Part shown: positions 25,366 to 36,449 of the stretch, piece after piece
How the letters are laid out: each line of letters starts with the position of its first letter
Numbering within the stretch: the first letter of the stretch is position 1
Assembly (NCBI RefSeq): GCF_026041215.1
Contig: NZ_JAPEIQ010000013.1
Span: forward strand, 186,001 to 250,000
DNA from: Hoyosella sp. YIM 151337
GTDB taxonomy: Bacteria > Actinomycetota > Actinomycetes > Mycobacteriales > Mycobacteriaceae
Direction of reading: 5' to 3'
DNA: 64,000 bases
The notes under the pieces: generated by a model
The model's input: the letters and a program-made list of their open reading frames with translations, nothing else
What the model was told of the DNA's origin: nothing
The model's database searches: none
Made by a program: the position numbers and the translations under genes

Positions 25366-26916
25366 TCAGCCGAATTCCACCCCCTGCGCGAGGGGCAGGT
25401 CCCTGGAGTAGTTGATCGTGTTGGTTGCCCGGCGCATGTACGCCTTCCACGCATCTGACCCAGACTCGCGCCCGCCTCCGGTTACCTTCTCCCCGCCGAA
25501 CGCGCCCCCAATTTCTGCGCCTGACGTTCCAATGTTGACGTTGGCGATCCCGCAGTCCGACCCAGCCGCAGACAGGAACAGCTCCGCCTCCCGCACATCA
25601 TTGGTGAAGATGGCCGACGCGAGGCCTTGCGGGACCGCGTTATGCAGGCTGATCGCGTCCGCGAAGTCGTGATAGGTCATGACGTACAGGATTGGCGCGA
25701 ACGTCTCCTCATGAACGATGGGTGCTTGCTCAGGCATCCGCACGAGCGCGGGCGATACGTAGAACGCGGCCGGCGCGTCGTCCTCGTAATACCGCTCGCC
25801 ACCGTGGAGAACCTCGCCACCGCACTGTTGGGCCGCACGCAGCGCCGCCAGCATCGATTCGTACGCGTGTTCCCCGATCAGAGGACCCACCAGGACCCCA
25901 GATGAGAACGGGTCACCGATCCGTAAGGTGCTGTATGCCTTGGCTATCCGTTGGGTGACCTCATCCGCGATGGAGTCGTGCACGATCAGGCGCCGCAGCG
26001 TCGTACATCGTTGCCCCGCGGTACCAGCTGCCGCGAACACGATTCCCCGTACAGCGAGGTCAAGATCCGCAGTGGGGGCGATGATCGCGCCATTGTTGCC
26101 ACCGAGTTCGAGCAGTGTCTTCCCAAAGCGCGCCGCCACGCGCGGTGCCACTTCCCGGCCCATCCGCACTGATCCCGTCGCGCTCACGAGCGCGACGCGG
26201 TCGTCATTGGTGAGGAACTCGCCTATCTCGCGGCCCCCGGGCAGTACCGAGTGCAAACGCGAATCGGTGCGGGTTTCAGCGAACGCCTTTTTTAGCAGCG
26301 CATCACACGCCAGCGCCGTCAGCGGCGTCTGCTCGGACGGTTTCCACACCACTGGGTTACCGCACACCAGCGCTATCGCCGTATTCCACGCCCATACCGC
26401 GACCGGAAAGTTGAATGCGGTGATGACGGCGGTAACACCGAGTGGATGCCAGGTCTCCATCAGCCGGTGCCCCGGGCGTTCAGACGCCATTGTCAAGCCG
26501 TACAGCTGGCGCGAGAGCCCGACGGCGAAGTCGCAGACGTCGATCATCTCCTGGACTTCACCGAGTGCTTCCGACTCGATCTTCCCTGCTTCTAGCGTCA
26601 CGAGCTGCGCCAGGCCAGCTTTGTGTTCGCGCAATATCTCACCGAATCGCCGAACTACCGCGCCACGCTCAGGTGCGGGGACCACCCGCCAGTCGGCGAA
26701 TGCTTCCGCTGCGGCGGTGAGGACGTCGTCTGCGTCTTGGGTCGTGGCCTGTGCGATCTCTGCAAGCACCTCTCCAGTGATAGGCGTTCGCACCGTCAAA
26801 ACACCATCGGAGGAGTCGCCCGGCGGGCGCAGAGAAACGCCGCAAAGCTGCAACGCATCCTCGGTGCGCCCGCGGAGATGGTCAACGTTTGGAAAATCGC
26901 CCTGATCGTGACCCAT
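25366..26916 (-). CDS. Aldehyde dehydrogenase, ALDH7/piperideine-6-carboxylate type
   Basis: A 516-aa NAD(P)-dependent aldehyde dehydrogenase. Catalytic elements are Glu in LLELGGNNGA and Cys in TAGQRCTTLRR; NPVVWKPSEQTPLTA is the cofactor-binding region. ETWHPLGVTAVITAFNFPVAVW and the ALDH7-like C-terminus (NVNIGTSGAEIGGAFGGEK) point to the L-aminoadipate semialdehyde/piperideine-6-carboxylate dehydrogenase group of lysine degradation. No lysine-catabolism partner (such as lat) is in the window, so the substrate is inferred from sequence type alone. Confidence 0.82.
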   Translation of the reverse strand: MGHDQGDFPNVDHLRGRTEDALQLCGVSLRPPGDSSDGVLTVRTPITGEVLAEIAQATTQDADDVLTAAAEAFADWRVVPAPERGAVVRRFGEILREHKAGLAQLVTLEAGKIESEALGEVQEMIDVCDFAVGLSRQLYGLTMASERPGHRLMETWHPLGVTAVITAFNFPVAVWAWNTAIALVCGNPVVWKPSEQTPLTALACDALLKKAFAETRTDSRLHSVLPGGREIGEFLTNDDRVALVSATGSVRMGREVAPRVAARFGKTLLELGGNNGAIIAPTADLDLAVRGIVFAAAGTAGQRCTTLRRLIVHDSIADEVTQRIAKAYSTLRIGDPFSSGVLVGPLIGEHAYESMLAALRAAQQCGGEVLHGGERYYEDDAPAAFYVSPALVRMPEQAPIVHEETFAPILYVMTYHDFADAISLHNAVPQGLASAIFTNDVREAELFLSAAGSDCGIANVNIGTSGAEIGGAFGGEKVTGGGRESGSDAWKAYMRRATNTINYSRDLPLAQGVEFG

Positions 26917-26965
26917 GTGTCCATTCTGCCAGTGCGTCCGGGCGTCAGACGTTCTGGGTGTCCGC

Positions 26966-27454
26966 TTAGTGCGGATTTCCGACTTCGTAATCGCCTCTGC
27001 TGTTCAGGACTGTTATCTCTACCCGACGGGGCTCGTCATCGAGGTTCACCACGCACATGAAACGCACACCGCTTCGCGCTTCCTGGCCGGCGGGACAGTC
27101 CACGGCGCCAACACTGCCAGCCCGGTACACGTCTGTGATGATCGAAGCGACACCTGTCTCGACGGAGCTTTGGTTCAATGTTTGACGCACTAGCAGACCA
27201 CCGCCGGGCCACACAAAGCCGAAGACGACGAACGCTCCTACGAGAAGCACACCGGCCGCGCCCCACGTAAGCCAGGCGCGACCCTGAGGCGCCGGTGACT
27301 GTGCCTCGGGAACGCTTTGTTCGCTGTGTGACGGGGCTGGCGGCGGCTGCCCGACCGGCGGCCCGAAGCCGTAGCCGCCGAGCCCTTGCGGCTGGCCGCT
27401 GCCGTGCCGCGACCATGGGTCAAACCCGGACGAACCAGGCGCAGGATCGGTCAT
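26966..27454 (-). CDS. DUF4333 membrane protein
   Basis: A 162-aa protein: a Pro/Gly/Gln-rich cytoplasmic N-terminus (about 1-58), one TM helix (AWLTWGAAGVLLVGAFVVFG), and an extracytoplasmic DUF4333 domain with the two conserved cysteines in VDCPAGQEARSG and FMCVVNLDDE, probably disulfide-bonded. Function is unknown; DUF4333 is common in actinobacterial envelope proteins. It lies 6 nt after helY, in the place of Rv2091c. Confidence 0.8.
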   Translation of the reverse strand: MTDPAPGSSGFDPWSRHGSGQPQGLGGYGFGPPVGQPPPAPSHSEQSVPEAQSPAPQGRAWLTWGAAGVLLVGAFVVFGFVWPGGGLLVRQTLNQSSVETGVASIITDVYRAGSVGAVDCPAGQEARSGVRFMCVVNLDDEPRRVEITVLNSRGDYEVGNPH

Positions 27455-27460
27455 CTCGCC

Positions 27461-30211
27461 TCACTCATCTGCATCTACGGCGACAACCCCGCGGCGGATC
27501 GCATCGATCGCCTTGCCTGCGGTGGACCTGACCTCCCGGTCGGGTGCCGCAACCCTGATCTGGTCCAGAAGGTCAATAAGCTGACGGCACCAGCGCACGA
27601 AATCGCCCGCGGAGATCTCGTTTGCGGCGAGGAGCGCCTCCACGAGCGGCGCCTGGGTACCCCACAGATATGCGGCGTGCACGAAGCCCGGGTCGGGTTC
27701 GCGCATCGTCGGCAGCTTATGTCGAAGCTCATCCGAGTGGATCTCTTCCCAGATACGCATTGTGTCCGCGAGCGCCCGGCGCATCGGAGCGGTCGGGATC
27801 TGGCCCCCGCTGGCGCCTTCGCGACGGGTTTCGAACACAACCGCCGACACGGTTGCCGCAAGTTCGGTCGGTCCGAGACCTTTCCAGATTCCCCGCCGGA
27901 GCGCCTCCGCGACCAGCAGATCGCTTTCGCTGTAAATCCGGCTCAGCCACTCACCTTCCTCGGTGACAGTCAATTCACCCTTCACATCCACGTAGCCGCG
28001 TTCGGTCAGCAGCGCGACGATCCGGTCGAATGTGCGCGCCAGCGAAGAGGAGGCCAGGTCCATCTGGCGCCGCAGCCGGGAGGTGTCGGACCGTAACCGG
28101 TCGTATCGCTCGAACCAGCGCGCGTGTTCTTCGCGTTCTTCACACCGGTGGCACGGGTGGGCTTTCAGGGCGCGGCGCATCTGCGCGAGATCTTTGTCGT
28201 TGGCCGCCGCAGATTTCTTGGTCTTGCGGCCGAGCGGACGGCGCGGCGGGGTGTAACCAAGGTTGCGCAGCGTCGATGCGAGATCCCGCCGAACTTGCGC
28301 CGAGCGGTAGTCGACGTGCCGGGGCAACCGCACTGCACCGAGCGTCTGTGCGGGCACCGGAAAGTCTCTCAGCGTCACACGGCCTGCCCAGGCCGAGTCG
28401 GTAATCACGAGCGGACGGGGATCCGCGAACTCCCTGTCCGGTTCCACCACTGCCGCGACACCCGCGCGCCGGCCGCTGGGGATGACGATGACATCACCGC
28501 GGCGCAGCGCGACTAAAGAGGCGGCGGCATCGTCTCGCCGCTGCTCGCTCGCGCTGCGTTCCAGGTCGCGTTCCCGCTTCGAAATCTGCTGGCGAAGTGT
28601 CGCATACTCACGGAGGTCTCCGAGATGGCATTCGACTCGGCCTTCGAGCCGGGCCAGCTCGGCTTCGTTGCGTTCCACGGTACGTGCTGCACCAACGATT
28701 GAGCGGTCAGTCTGGAACTGGGCGAACGAACGCTCCAGCAGTTCCCGCGCATCACCGGCGGGCCGCTGCCGCAACAGGTTGATGGCCATGTTGTAGCCAG
28801 GTGCGAACGAACTGCGCAGCGGGAATGTGCGCGTCGAGGCGAGACCGGCCACCATCTCAGGATCAACGCCCGGCTGCCACAGCACTACCGCGTGACCCTC
28901 AACGTCGATGCCCCGCCGTCCGGCTCGTCCAGTCAATTGTGTGTACTCGCCAGGCGTGAGATCGGCGTGCGTGTCACCGTTGAACTTCACGAGGCTCTCG
29001 AGCACGACGGTCCGAGCGGGCATGTTGATTCCCAGTGCGAGGGTCTCAGTCGCGAAGACCGCGCGAACAAGACCCTTGACGAAGAGTTCTTCGACCGTGT
29101 GCCGGAAAGCGGGGAGCATTCCGGCGTGATGCGCGGCGATGCCCCGCTCCAGCGCGGCACACCACGAAGCGAAACCGAGTACTTGCAGGTCGGCCCGGGG
29201 TAACTCGCCCGTGTGCTTCTTGATGATGTCGCGAATCTGTTTTGCCTCGTCCTCCGAGGTGAGGCTAAGCCCCGCGCGCATACATTGGCCGACCGCCGCG
29301 TCACAGCCCGCGCGGCTGAAAACGAACGTGATCGCGGGCAGTAGACCCTCATCGTCAAGCCGCGCGATCACTTCGGCACGGCCCTGCGGGCGGAATCGCC
29401 CGCCAAATCCGCCAGTCCGCCCGGAGGCTCCGGAGCCGCCGTTGCCTCGGAATCGGCTGGGACCGCCCCGGTAGGGCCCGCGTTCCGCGCCCACAGCCGC
29501 CAGCCGCTTACGGACGTGCGCGAGCAAATCCGGGTTCAGCGCTCGCGCACCCTTTCCGTGGGCGCGGCTGGGAAATAGATCGAGCAGCCGTGGACCAACC
29601 AGCATGTGCTGCCACAACGGGACAGGGCGTGTCTCATCCACGATCACCGTTGTGTCACCGCGCACAGTTTCCATCCACGCACCGAACTCTTCGGCGTTAC
29701 TCACCGTCGCTGACAAGCTGACGAGCTTCACGTCGTCAGCCAGGTGCAGGATCACCTCTTCCCACACGGCGCCACGGAAGCGGTCGGCAAGGAAATGCAC
29801 CTCGTCCATGACGACGTAAGAGAGACCGCGCAGTGTGTCCGACCCCGCGTACAACATGTTGCGCAGCACTTCGGTCGTCATCACGACGACCGGTGCTTCC
29901 GAATTAATACTTTGATCGCCGGTCAGCAGTCCCACGGTCTCGCGGTCATATCGCGCGACGAGGTCAGCGTACTTCTGGTTCGACAGCGCCTTGATCGGCG
30001 TGGTGTAAAAGCACTTCCGGCCAGCGCGCAGCGCGAGGTGCACCGCAAACTCGCCGACTACCGTCTTTCCCGCACCAGTGGGCGCGCAGACGAGAACTCC
30101 ATGCCCACCTTCTAGTGCATCACACGCGCGCAGCTGGAATGGGTCCATCGGGAACGGCAGCATGGCCGCGAACGCGGAGCGTTCAGGTGGCGGGCTGGGC
30201 GCATCGGTCAC
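27461..30211 (-). CDS. helY: Ski2-like DEAD/DExH RNA helicase HelY
   Basis: A 916-aa helicase. Walker A is APTGAGKT (43-50), the DExH box is DEVH (136-139), with [11 protein letters not shown] (motif III) and the [16 protein letters not shown] motif VI. The C-terminal part carries the DSHCT-type helical domain. A glycine/arginine-rich insert (about 265-285) is notable. It is related to eukaryotic Mtr4/Ski2 and mycobacterial HelY. Its start overlaps the tatC stop by 4 nt. Confidence 0.92.
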   Translation of the reverse strand: MTDAPSPPPERSAFAAMLPFPMDPFQLRACDALEGGHGVLVCAPTGAGKTVVGEFAVHLALRAGRKCFYTTPIKALSNQKYADLVARYDRETVGLLTGDQSINSEAPVVVMTTEVLRNMLYAGSDTLRGLSYVVMDEVHFLADRFRGAVWEEVILHLADDVKLVSLSATVSNAEEFGAWMETVRGDTTVIVDETRPVPLWQHMLVGPRLLDLFPSRAHGKGARALNPDLLAHVRKRLAAVGAERGPYRGGPSRFRGNGGSGASGRTGGFGGRFRPQGRAEVIARLDDEGLLPAITFVFSRAGCDAAVGQCMRAGLSLTSEDEAKQIRDIIKKHTGELPRADLQVLGFASWCAALERGIAAHHAGMLPAFRHTVEELFVKGLVRAVFATETLALGINMPARTVVLESLVKFNGDTHADLTPGEYTQLTGRAGRRGIDVEGHAVVLWQPGVDPEMVAGLASTRTFPLRSSFAPGYNMAINLLRQRPAGDARELLERSFAQFQTDRSIVGAARTVERNEAELARLEGRVECHLGDLREYATLRQQISKRERDLERSASEQRRDDAAASLVALRRGDVIVIPSGRRAGVAAVVEPDREFADPRPLVITDSAWAGRVTLRDFPVPAQTLGAVRLPRHVDYRSAQVRRDLASTLRNLGYTPPRRPLGRKTKKSAAANDKDLAQMRRALKAHPCHRCEEREEHARWFERYDRLRSDTSRLRRQMDLASSSLARTFDRIVALLTERGYVDVKGELTVTEEGEWLSRIYSESDLLVAEALRRGIWKGLGPTELAATVSAVVFETRREGASGGQIPTAPMRRALADTMRIWEEIHSDELRHKLPTMREPDPGFVHAAYLWGTQAPLVEALLAANEISAGDFVRWCRQLIDLLDQIRVAAPDREVRSTAGKAIDAIRRGVVAVDADE

Positions 30212-31122
30212 TTCGATTGGGTTGCCTTGTCGTCTTCGATGGGGGTCACGGACGTCAGCGGTGACGCTTCGTCGTCGCTCACACCGCCGAACTCATCGTG
30301 TTCCCTGCGCGCTTTACGCTTGTCGTGAATCCGTGCGGCTTGGACCGCTCCTTCGAACAGTACGGTCAGGACGAGCGCCAGAGCGAGCATCGAGAATGGA
30401 TCGTGTGGCGTCACAATGGCAGCGAACACGAACAGCGAGAAAATCAGCCCGCGCCGCCATGCTTTGAGCTTCGCATACGGCAGCACACCCACGCGATTCA
30501 GCATGATGATCAGCAGTGGAAGCTCGAAACTGACGCCAAAGATGATGATCAGCCGGATGATGAAACCAAAATATTCTTGACCACTTAGCGCTGTGACCTG
30601 GACGTTGTCACCGACGGTCAGCAGGAAGCTCAGGGCGTAGGCGACGAGGTAGTACGCCAGCACGGCGCCACCGACGAAGAGTACGGCCCCGAACGCGACG
30701 AACGACATTGCCAGGCGGCGCTCGTTGCGGTGCAGCGCCGGGACGATGAACGCCCATATTTGGTATAGCCAGACGGGACAGGCGAGCACGATCCCGGCCG
30801 TCACCGCGACCTTCAGCCGCAGCATGAACTGCTCAAACGGGCCGGTTGCCAGCAGGCGGCAGCCATCCGCACCGCCGGATGTCAGATCCGCCCGGCTTTC
30901 CGGCGGCAGCGCACAGTAAGGACCCCGGAGCAGCTCACCGAGCGATTCGAGGCCGAACACCCGCTGCGAGTACCAGATGAATGCAACGACCGTCGTGACG
31001 GCGACCGCGGCGACGCACACGAGTAACCGGGTGCGCAACTCGTAGAGATGCTCCACCAGCGGCATCGTGCCGTCCGGATTCGCCCTGCGCTTGCTGCGCC
31101 GGGAGGTAAGAGGCAAACGCAA
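30208..31122 (-). CDS. tatC: Sec-independent protein translocase TatC
   Basis: A 304-aa, six-TM integral membrane protein that recognises twin-arginine signals. The conserved N-terminus [16 protein letters not shown] and the [18 protein letters not shown] segment with the conserved Phe-Glu are present. A charged C-terminal tail extends past the last helix, as in mycobacteria. The TTG start at 31122 is kept because the preceding [11 protein letters not shown] matches known actinobacterial TatC N-termini; ATG 31065 is the alternative. A DUF1906 protein in this window is an evident substrate. Confidence 0.92.
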   Translation of the reverse strand: MRLPLTSRRSKRRANPDGTMPLVEHLYELRTRLLVCVAAVAVTTVVAFIWYSQRVFGLESLGELLRGPYCALPPESRADLTSGGADGCRLLATGPFEQFMLRLKVAVTAGIVLACPVWLYQIWAFIVPALHRNERRLAMSFVAFGAVLFVGGAVLAYYLVAYALSFLLTVGDNVQVTALSGQEYFGFIIRLIIIFGVSFELPLLIIMLNRVGVLPYAKLKAWRRGLIFSLFVFAAIVTPHDPFSMLALALVLTVLFEGAVQAARIHDKRKARREHDEFGGVSDDEASPLTSVTPIEDDKATQSK

Positions 31123-31207
31123 CGTTGGACTTCTTCTTACTCAAGGGATAGGGACACAGCGCACACCGCGACGGTGCCCACTCGCCCGCCGAACGATGAC
31201 CTGAGCT

Positions 31208-31480
31208 TCAGGACTGCTGGCCTGTTTGCTGGACACCCTGCTGATCAGGTGCCTGCACGCCAGGCTGGCTGGCCTGTTCTGGCGCTGCGGCGAGCTGCTG
31301 AGGCTGCTGCTGCGCTGGCGTGGTCTTCGACTCACCGTCCTGCATCTCTTTAATCTCGCTCTTGAAGATTCGCATCGAGCGTCCCAGACCGCGTGCGGCG
31401 TCAGGCAGCCGCTTCGAGCCGAACAGGATCACGGCGATGAGCAAAACGATCAGCCAGTGCCACAGGCTCATTGCACCCAC
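31208..31480 (-). CDS. tatA: Twin-arginine translocase subunit TatA
   Basis: A 90-aa protein with one N-terminal TM helix ([23 protein letters not shown]), the Phe-Gly hinge, an amphipathic helix and a Gln/Pro-rich tail. It forms the Tat pore with TatC. The GTG at 31480 is used because GGGAGG sits 7 nt upstream; ATG 31471 is possible. It lies 85 nt upstream of tatC on the same strand. Confidence 0.93.
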   Translation of the reverse strand: MGAMSLWHWLIVLLIAVILFGSKRLPDAARGLGRSMRIFKSEIKEMQDGESKTTPAQQQPQQLAAAPEQASQPGVQAPDQQGVQQTGQQS

Positions 31481-31597
31481 GATTTAGCCTCCCAATCACG
31501 TCTCTCTCCAGCGATGCTACCGGAGTTTTGCTGACGCACCTGTGTGCGCGCTATGCGTTCATCCACGATTCACGCTGCCGCACACGCGTACCGCATA

Positions 31598-32575
31598 TTA
31601 ACCGTACGCTCCCAGGGCCGCTTTCGTGTACGCAGCGATCCCGGCTTCAGCTCGCTGCCGCACACGTTCCACCAGTTCAGGCGGTGACACAACGTGGATT
31701 TGCGATCCGAATCCTACGAGCAGCCGAGCCATCCACTCGGTACTCGCGAATCTCATGGTCCCTGCCATGACACCCTCGGCATCGGGCGGTCCAGCCAACT
31801 CGACCGGGTAGTAATCGAGAAACCACGCGGCTTCCGGTCTAATGCGCAAGTCTGCTATCGGCAGCGCAGTGTCGTCGCTGAATAGGCCGGTCCCGATCTC
31901 GCCTTCGGCTTCGCGGGGCACTGCTGCGGACTCCTCCAGCACCGTCGCATCATCGATGCGATCAAACCGGAACAACCGAACCCCTTCCGCCATTCGGCAC
32001 CAGGCCTGCAAGTAGCTCTGGTCGTCGACGAGCAAAATTCGGATCGGATCCACGATCCGTTCGGTCTGGGCATCGCGCGAGGCCGAATAGTAGCGCAGCC
32101 GCAAGGCTCGCCCGGCAGCTACCGCTGCACGTACTGCTGCCGCCGCGGCGCTGTCTGTCGCAGTCGGCGAGATCGCTTCCTCCCGTTCTTTGGAGGCGAC
32201 GCCCGCCGCGGTCTCGATCTTCGCTATGGCGCGCTGTGCAGCCGCAGGATCAACCATGCCTGGCTGGTCCAGCAGGGCACGCAGCGCCACGAGCAGCGCC
32301 GTAGCCTCTGGTGAGGTAAGGCGCAGCGGACGCTCCATTCCCGCAGCGAATGTCACCGAGACCGTTGAATCGTCGAACGACAGGTCGATAAGGTCACCGG
32401 GCCCATATCCCGGCAGGCCACACAACCACAACAGATTGAGGTCGCGCATGAGGTCACGCTGGCTGACGCCGAATTCATCCGCGAGGTCGGCCTTGCTGAT
32501 TCCCGGGTTGGCGAGGAGATACGGCACAAGGTTAAGCAGACGCACCAGCCTGGCAGAAACTCTGGATGCGCTCAT
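31598..32575 (-). CDS. pafC: WYL-domain transcriptional activator PafC
   Basis: A 325-aa regulator with an N-terminal winged HTH (VPYLLANPGISKADLADEFGVS), a middle WYL domain (LRYYSASRDAQTERIVDPI) and a C-terminal WCX domain. With PafB it forms the complex that activates the RecA-independent DNA-damage regulon of mycobacteria. It overlaps pafB by 4 nt. A candidate target promoter occurs at 46010-46032 in this window. Confidence 0.92.
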   Translation of the reverse strand: MSASRVSARLVRLLNLVPYLLANPGISKADLADEFGVSQRDLMRDLNLLWLCGLPGYGPGDLIDLSFDDSTVSVTFAAGMERPLRLTSPEATALLVALRALLDQPGMVDPAAAQRAIAKIETAAGVASKEREEAISPTATDSAAAAAVRAAVAAGRALRLRYYSASRDAQTERIVDPIRILLVDDQSYLQAWCRMAEGVRLFRFDRIDDATVLEESAAVPREAEGEIGTGLFSDDTALPIADLRIRPEAAWFLDYYPVELAGPPDAEGVMAGTMRFASTEWMARLLVGFGSQIHVVSPPELVERVRQRAEAGIAAYTKAALGAYG

Positions 32576-33570
32576 CGTGCTGACCCTTCGCTCACGGCGT
32601 CCTGCGCGACTGCCCCTTCGAGCAGTTCAATGACCTGAGTACGGAGCGCCTGCGGTTCCAGGACGAGCGCGTCGGGCCCGTGTCCCGCGGTCACACGCGC
32701 CAGCCATTCCCATGATGACGCGGGGACATCAAGCACGGTACCCGGACGGCCACCAACCTCGGCTGGTTCGTGCGCTGTAGCGATCCGGCGCAGCTCAAAC
32801 GCACGTCCATCCGCAACCCACACTTGGGCCGACCCGCCCGTCACGGTTGCCGTCACCGCATTCTTCGCGATCTCCCGCAGGTCCGCGTCCGCTGGTTTGT
32901 GGACCGTCCCCGCGGGGCCGATCGCTTCCACGTCGCCCGCAATGCGGGACAGCCGGAACGTCCGTGTATCGCGTTTTTCCTGGTCAAACCCCACGAGGTA
33001 CCACTTGCCGCGCCAGGTGGTCAGACCCCACGGCTCAACCGTGCGGATTACGTAGGGATCGCTGGGCTGCCTGCGATGAGAAAACCGCACCACCCGGCCG
33101 TCGTCCACGGCGGCGAGCAGCTTCGTGACCACTGTCTCCGAGCCGCGGGTGCGTAACGGCATCGCGGCGACGGGAATCGAATCGTCGACCGGCACCCCGC
33201 CCGCCCGCAGCTTCAACAGGGCAGACTGGGTGGCCGAGTGCAGTTCCGGGGACTGCCACAGGTGCGCTGCAACTGCTACTGCAGCTGCTTCATCATGTGT
33301 CAGCTGAATGTCCGGCAGCTCATACGCGTCACGGTTGATGCGATAGCCCTCGGTTTGCGAATGCCACGATGCGCGCCCCGTTTCAAGTGGCACACCGAGG
33401 TCGCGCAGCTCAGCCTTGTCCCGCTCGAACATGCGGTTGTAGGCCTCTTCGGTGGCGTCATCCGGATAACCCATCACCGTTTCGCGGATTTGTTCAGCGG
33501 TGAGAAACTGCCTGGTAGACAACAGTGCAATCACCAGGTTGACGAGCCGCTCCGCCCTCGTAATCGACAC
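32572..33570 (-). CDS. pafB: WYL-domain transcriptional activator PafB
   Basis: A 332-aa protein with winged HTH at the start (ERLVNLVIALLSTRQFLTAEQ), a WYL domain (VVRFSHRRQPSDPYVIRTVEPW then KWYLVGFD) and a WCX domain. Same architecture as PafC, with which it works. The GTG start is preceded by GAAAGG. It lies 24 nt after pafA and is probably cotranscribed with it, linking pupylation and damage response genes. Confidence 0.92.
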   Translation of the reverse strand: MSITRAERLVNLVIALLSTRQFLTAEQIRETVMGYPDDATEEAYNRMFERDKAELRDLGVPLETGRASWHSQTEGYRINRDAYELPDIQLTHDEAAAVAVAAHLWQSPELHSATQSALLKLRAGGVPVDDSIPVAAMPLRTRGSETVVTKLLAAVDDGRVVRFSHRRQPSDPYVIRTVEPWGLTTWRGKWYLVGFDQEKRDTRTFRLSRIAGDVEAIGPAGTVHKPADADLREIAKNAVTATVTGGSAQVWVADGRAFELRRIATAHEPAEVGGRPGTVLDVPASSWEWLARVTAGHGPDALVLEPQALRTQVIELLEGAVAQDAVSEGSAR

Positions 33571-33594
33571 GTACGCCGCGCCTTTCTGCCGCTC

Positions 33595-34953
33595 TTACAT
33601 CGCCGCGATCAAGCGCTCCACACGTTCGTCAACCGCCCGGAAGGGGTCTTTGCAAAGCACGGTGCGCTGCGCTTGGTCATTGAGCTTCAGATGTACCCAG
33701 TCGACTGTGAAATCACGCCCCGCGGCCTGGGCTGCGGCAATAAATTCGCCGCGCAGCTTAGCCCGCGTGGTCTGTGGCGGTGTTTCCATTGCCGCCTTGA
33801 TTTCGGCATCTTCGGTGATCCGGCTGACGAGGCCTTTGCGCTGCAGCACGTCGAACACCCCGCGGCCTCTCTTGATGTCGTGATAGGCGAGGTCGATTTG
33901 CGCGATCTTCGGGTCACTCAGCGACATGCCGTGCTTCTCTTCGTAGCGCTGGAAGAGTTTGCGTTTGATCACCCAGTCGATCTCGGTATCCACTTGCGAG
34001 AATTGCTGGGTCTCGACAGCATCCAGCATCCGGCCCCATAGATCGACAACGTGTTCCATGTCGGGATCCGGGTCGCGAGAGCGCATGAAGTCAACGGCAC
34101 GGCTGTAGTACTCGCGCTGAATGTCGAGTGCACTCGCTTGCCGTCCCCCGGCGAGACGCACCGGTTTGCGGCCCGTGGTGTCGTGGCTGATCTCACGAAT
34201 CGCTCTGATCGGATTGTCGAGAGCGAAGTCCCGGAATGACACGCCCGCTTCAATCATTTCGAGAACCAGCGCAGCAGAACCGACCTTGAGCAGCGTGGTT
34301 GGCTCCGCCATGTTCGAATCGCCGACGATCACGTGGAGGCGCCGGTACTTCTCAGCGTCGGCATGCGGCTCATCACGGGTGTTGATGATGGGCCGCGAAC
34401 GGGTGGTGGCCGAGGACACGCCCTCCCAGATGTGCTCCGCCCGCTGCGACAGGCAGAACGTGGCAGCCTTCGCAGTGTTCAGCACCTTGCCAGCACCGAC
34501 AATGAGCTGGCGGGTGACGAGGAACGGTAAAAGCACATCGGAGATTCGGGAAAACTCACCAGCGCGGACGATCAGATAATTCTCGTGGCAGCCGTACGAA
34601 TTGCCCGCAGAATCCGTGTTGTTCTTGAACAAGTAAATGTCGCCGCCGATGCCCTCGTCCGCAAGGCGCCGCTCCGCGTCGATAAGAAGATCCTCAAGGA
34701 TCCACTCGCCGGCACGGTCATGGGTCACCAGTTGCCGAAGCCCATCACATTCGGCCGTCGCGTACTCCGGGTGGGAGCCCACGTCAAGATAGAGACGAGC
34801 GCCATTACGCAGGAACACGTTCGAGCTTCGGCCCCACGAGACCACCCGCCGGAACAGATACCGCGCAACCTCGTCTGGACTGAGTCTCCGGTGCCCATGG
34901 AACGTGCAGGTGACACCGAACTCCGTCTCAATTCCCATGATTCGTCGCCGCAC
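33595..34953 (-). CDS. pafA: Pup-protein ligase PafA
   Basis: A 452-aa member of the carboxylate-amine/ammonia ligase superfamily (glutamine-synthetase fold). It joins the C-terminal glutamate of deamidated Pup to substrate lysines using ATP. The N-terminus [18 protein letters not shown] holds the nucleotide/metal-binding GIETEFG motif, and EYATAECD follows. It has no Dop-type insertion, which separates it from Dop at 37629. The GTG 34953 start is supported by conservation from the second residue. A 16-bp perfect palindrome lies upstream. Confidence 0.95.
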   Translation of the reverse strand: MRRRIMGIETEFGVTCTFHGHRRLSPDEVARYLFRRVVSWGRSSNVFLRNGARLYLDVGSHPEYATAECDGLRQLVTHDRAGEWILEDLLIDAERRLADEGIGGDIYLFKNNTDSAGNSYGCHENYLIVRAGEFSRISDVLLPFLVTRQLIVGAGKVLNTAKAATFCLSQRAEHIWEGVSSATTRSRPIINTRDEPHADAEKYRRLHVIVGDSNMAEPTTLLKVGSAALVLEMIEAGVSFRDFALDNPIRAIREISHDTTGRKPVRLAGGRQASALDIQREYYSRAVDFMRSRDPDPDMEHVVDLWGRMLDAVETQQFSQVDTEIDWVIKRKLFQRYEEKHGMSLSDPKIAQIDLAYHDIKRGRGVFDVLQRKGLVSRITEDAEIKAAMETPPQTTRAKLRGEFIAAAQAAGRDFTVDWVHLKLNDQAQRTVLCKDPFRAVDERVERLIAAM

Positions 34954-34978
34954 CCCAGCAACACTACCGGGAGTTGCG

Positions 34979-34994
34979 CCGCAAGCGCTTGCGG
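34979..34994. promoter_or_regulatory. Perfect 16-bp palindrome, LacI-type operator candidate
   Basis: CCGCAAGCGCTTGCGG is fully self-complementary and has the central CG with AAGCGCTT typical of LacI/GalR-family operators. It is 25 nt upstream of the pafA start and 87 nt upstream of the PAP2 gene, in their divergent 128-nt intergenic region. Confidence 0.45.
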
Positions 34995-35069
34995 TTGCAC
35001 GGAGCAGCCATCCGCGTCAAGATCAGGTCACCGAATTACGGTCCAGACAACTAGGCGTCACTGACGATT

Positions 35070-35075
35070 TAGGCT
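35070..35075 (+). promoter_or_regulatory. -10 box of a leaderless promoter (PAP2 gene)
   Basis: TAGGCT lies 6 nt before ATG 35082. The same hexamer at the same distance precedes the RecB-like gene at 46039. Confidence 0.5.
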
Positions 35076-35081
35076 TAAACC

Positions 35082-35723
35082 ATGGATTCACCGGCCAACG
35101 AGGGCCTGGATCTCCGTATCCCCCACACAGATGCCACTGCGCGAGCCGAAGAGCCCCGCCTAAGAGCACAGGCGGTGCGCCGGGCCGTAGGCCGCGCGGA
35201 CCGCAGGTTCGTTGCGAGGACTGCGCAGTGGCGGCCCACCCCTGTCGACCGATTGATGATCGGCCTGAGCCGCTCCGCCAACCGCGGGCAGATCTGGATC
35301 GTCGTAGCTGCCTTGCTCATCGCACTAGGCGGGCCGGCACGCCGCGGCGCGGTGCGGGGCAGCCTGGTCCTCGGCGCAAGCACACTGGTCGCGACGAAAC
35401 TGCTGAAGCCGCTGTTCCCTCGGACGCGGCCGCCCGCACATGCGGTGCCCGGCACCCGGCGGTTCAGCGAGACCCCAGACACCCCGTCATTCCCGTCCGC
35501 ACATGCGGCGCTGGCGGCCGCATTCGCGACCGGGGTCGCTATTGAGTCGCGGCGCGCAGGGTATGTCCTCGCGCCACTCGCCGCGGCGGTCGCTTATTCA
35601 CGAGTGCACACCGGCGCCCACTGGCCGTCCGACGTGGTCGCGGGCAGCGCCGTGGGTGTAACCGTAGCCCTCGTCACGCAGCGCTTCTGGAGTGCCCGCC
35701 GCAGCGCGGCGTCAGTTCGGTGA
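35082..35723 (+). CDS. PAP2-family phosphatase, membrane protein
   Basis: A 213-aa membrane protein with several hydrophobic helices and the three PAP2 motifs: [17 protein letters not shown] and [13 protein letters not shown]. It should hydrolyse a lipid phosphate or pyrophosphate at the membrane. It is the only plus-strand gene inside the proteasome locus, running against prcA and overlapping its 3' end by 12 nt. No link with pupylation is evident. The start is supported by the -10 box 6 nt before it. Confidence 0.87.
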   Translation: MDSPANEGLDLRIPHTDATARAEEPRLRAQAVRRAVGRADRRFVARTAQWRPTPVDRLMIGLSRSANRGQIWIVVAALLIALGGPARRGAVRGSLVLGASTLVATKLLKPLFPRTRPPAHAVPGTRRFSETPDTPSFPSAHAALAAAFATGVAIESRRAGYVLAPLAAAVAYSRVHTGAHWPSDVVAGSAVGVTVALVTQRFWSARRSAASVR

Positions 35724-36449
35724 TTGCTCGGAGAGTATCGCTTCGAGTTGCGGCCCGCGGATCCGCCGGAAAGCACGGCGCGGACGGGTCTGATCCAGGA
35801 CCGCCACCTCTAAGGCGTTCGGCTCAAGCACTCGGCCCTCGCTCGCGGCTGGCTGGCCGGACGGCGGAGCAGCCTTCTGCAATGCCCCGACGGCGACCCG
35901 GATCGCCTGATCCAGCGGTGAATCCGTAGCGAACTTCTCTTTGAGTTCCGTGACGATCGGCTCTGTGGACCCGCCCATCACAACGAAGTTCGGTTCATCA
36001 GAGATGGAGCCGTCATACGAGATCCGGTAGAGCTGCGCTGCCCGCGGCTGCCGAGCCGCCCCGACCTCCGCCACGCACAGCTCGACTTCATACGGTTTGG
36101 GCTGTTCAGTGAAGATGGTGCCAAGCAGTTGCGCGTAGGCGTTGGCGAGCGAGCGTCCGGTCACGTCACGGCGGTCGTACGAGTAGCCGCGCATGTCGGC
36201 ATGCAGGATCCCGGACCGGCGCAGATTCTCGAACTCGTTGTATTTGCCGACGGCCGCGAAGCCGAGCCGATCGTACAGTTCACTCACCTTGTGGAGGGCA
36301 GTCGACGGGTTCTCCGCTACAAACAGCACACCATCGGCATAGGTCAGGACGACCACGCTGCGCCCCCGCGCAATGCCTTTCCGCGCCAGTTCCGAGCGAT
36401 CGCGCATGATCTGCTCGGCGGACGCATAGTAAGGAAATCCCATGGCCAT
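35712..36449 (-). CDS. prcA: 20S proteasome alpha subunit PrcA
   Basis: A 245-aa alpha-type proteasome subunit forming the outer rings. Conserved segments are [21 protein letters not shown] at the N-terminus (gate), [20 protein letters not shown] and [15 protein letters not shown] Pro/Ala-rich insert near residues 190-210 and a charged tail end the protein. Its first base overlaps the last of prcB, so the two are coupled and expressed in equal amounts. Confidence 0.95.
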   Translation of the reverse strand: MAMGFPYYASAEQIMRDRSELARKGIARGRSVVVLTYADGVLFVAENPSTALHKVSELYDRLGFAAVGKYNEFENLRRSGILHADMRGYSYDRRDVTGRSLANAYAQLLGTIFTEQPKPYEVELCVAEVGAARQPRAAQLYRISYDGSISDEPNFVVMGGSTEPIVTELKEKFATDSPLDQAIRVAVGALQKAAPPSGQPAASEGRVLEPNALEVAVLDQTRPRRAFRRIRGPQLEAILSEQSPN

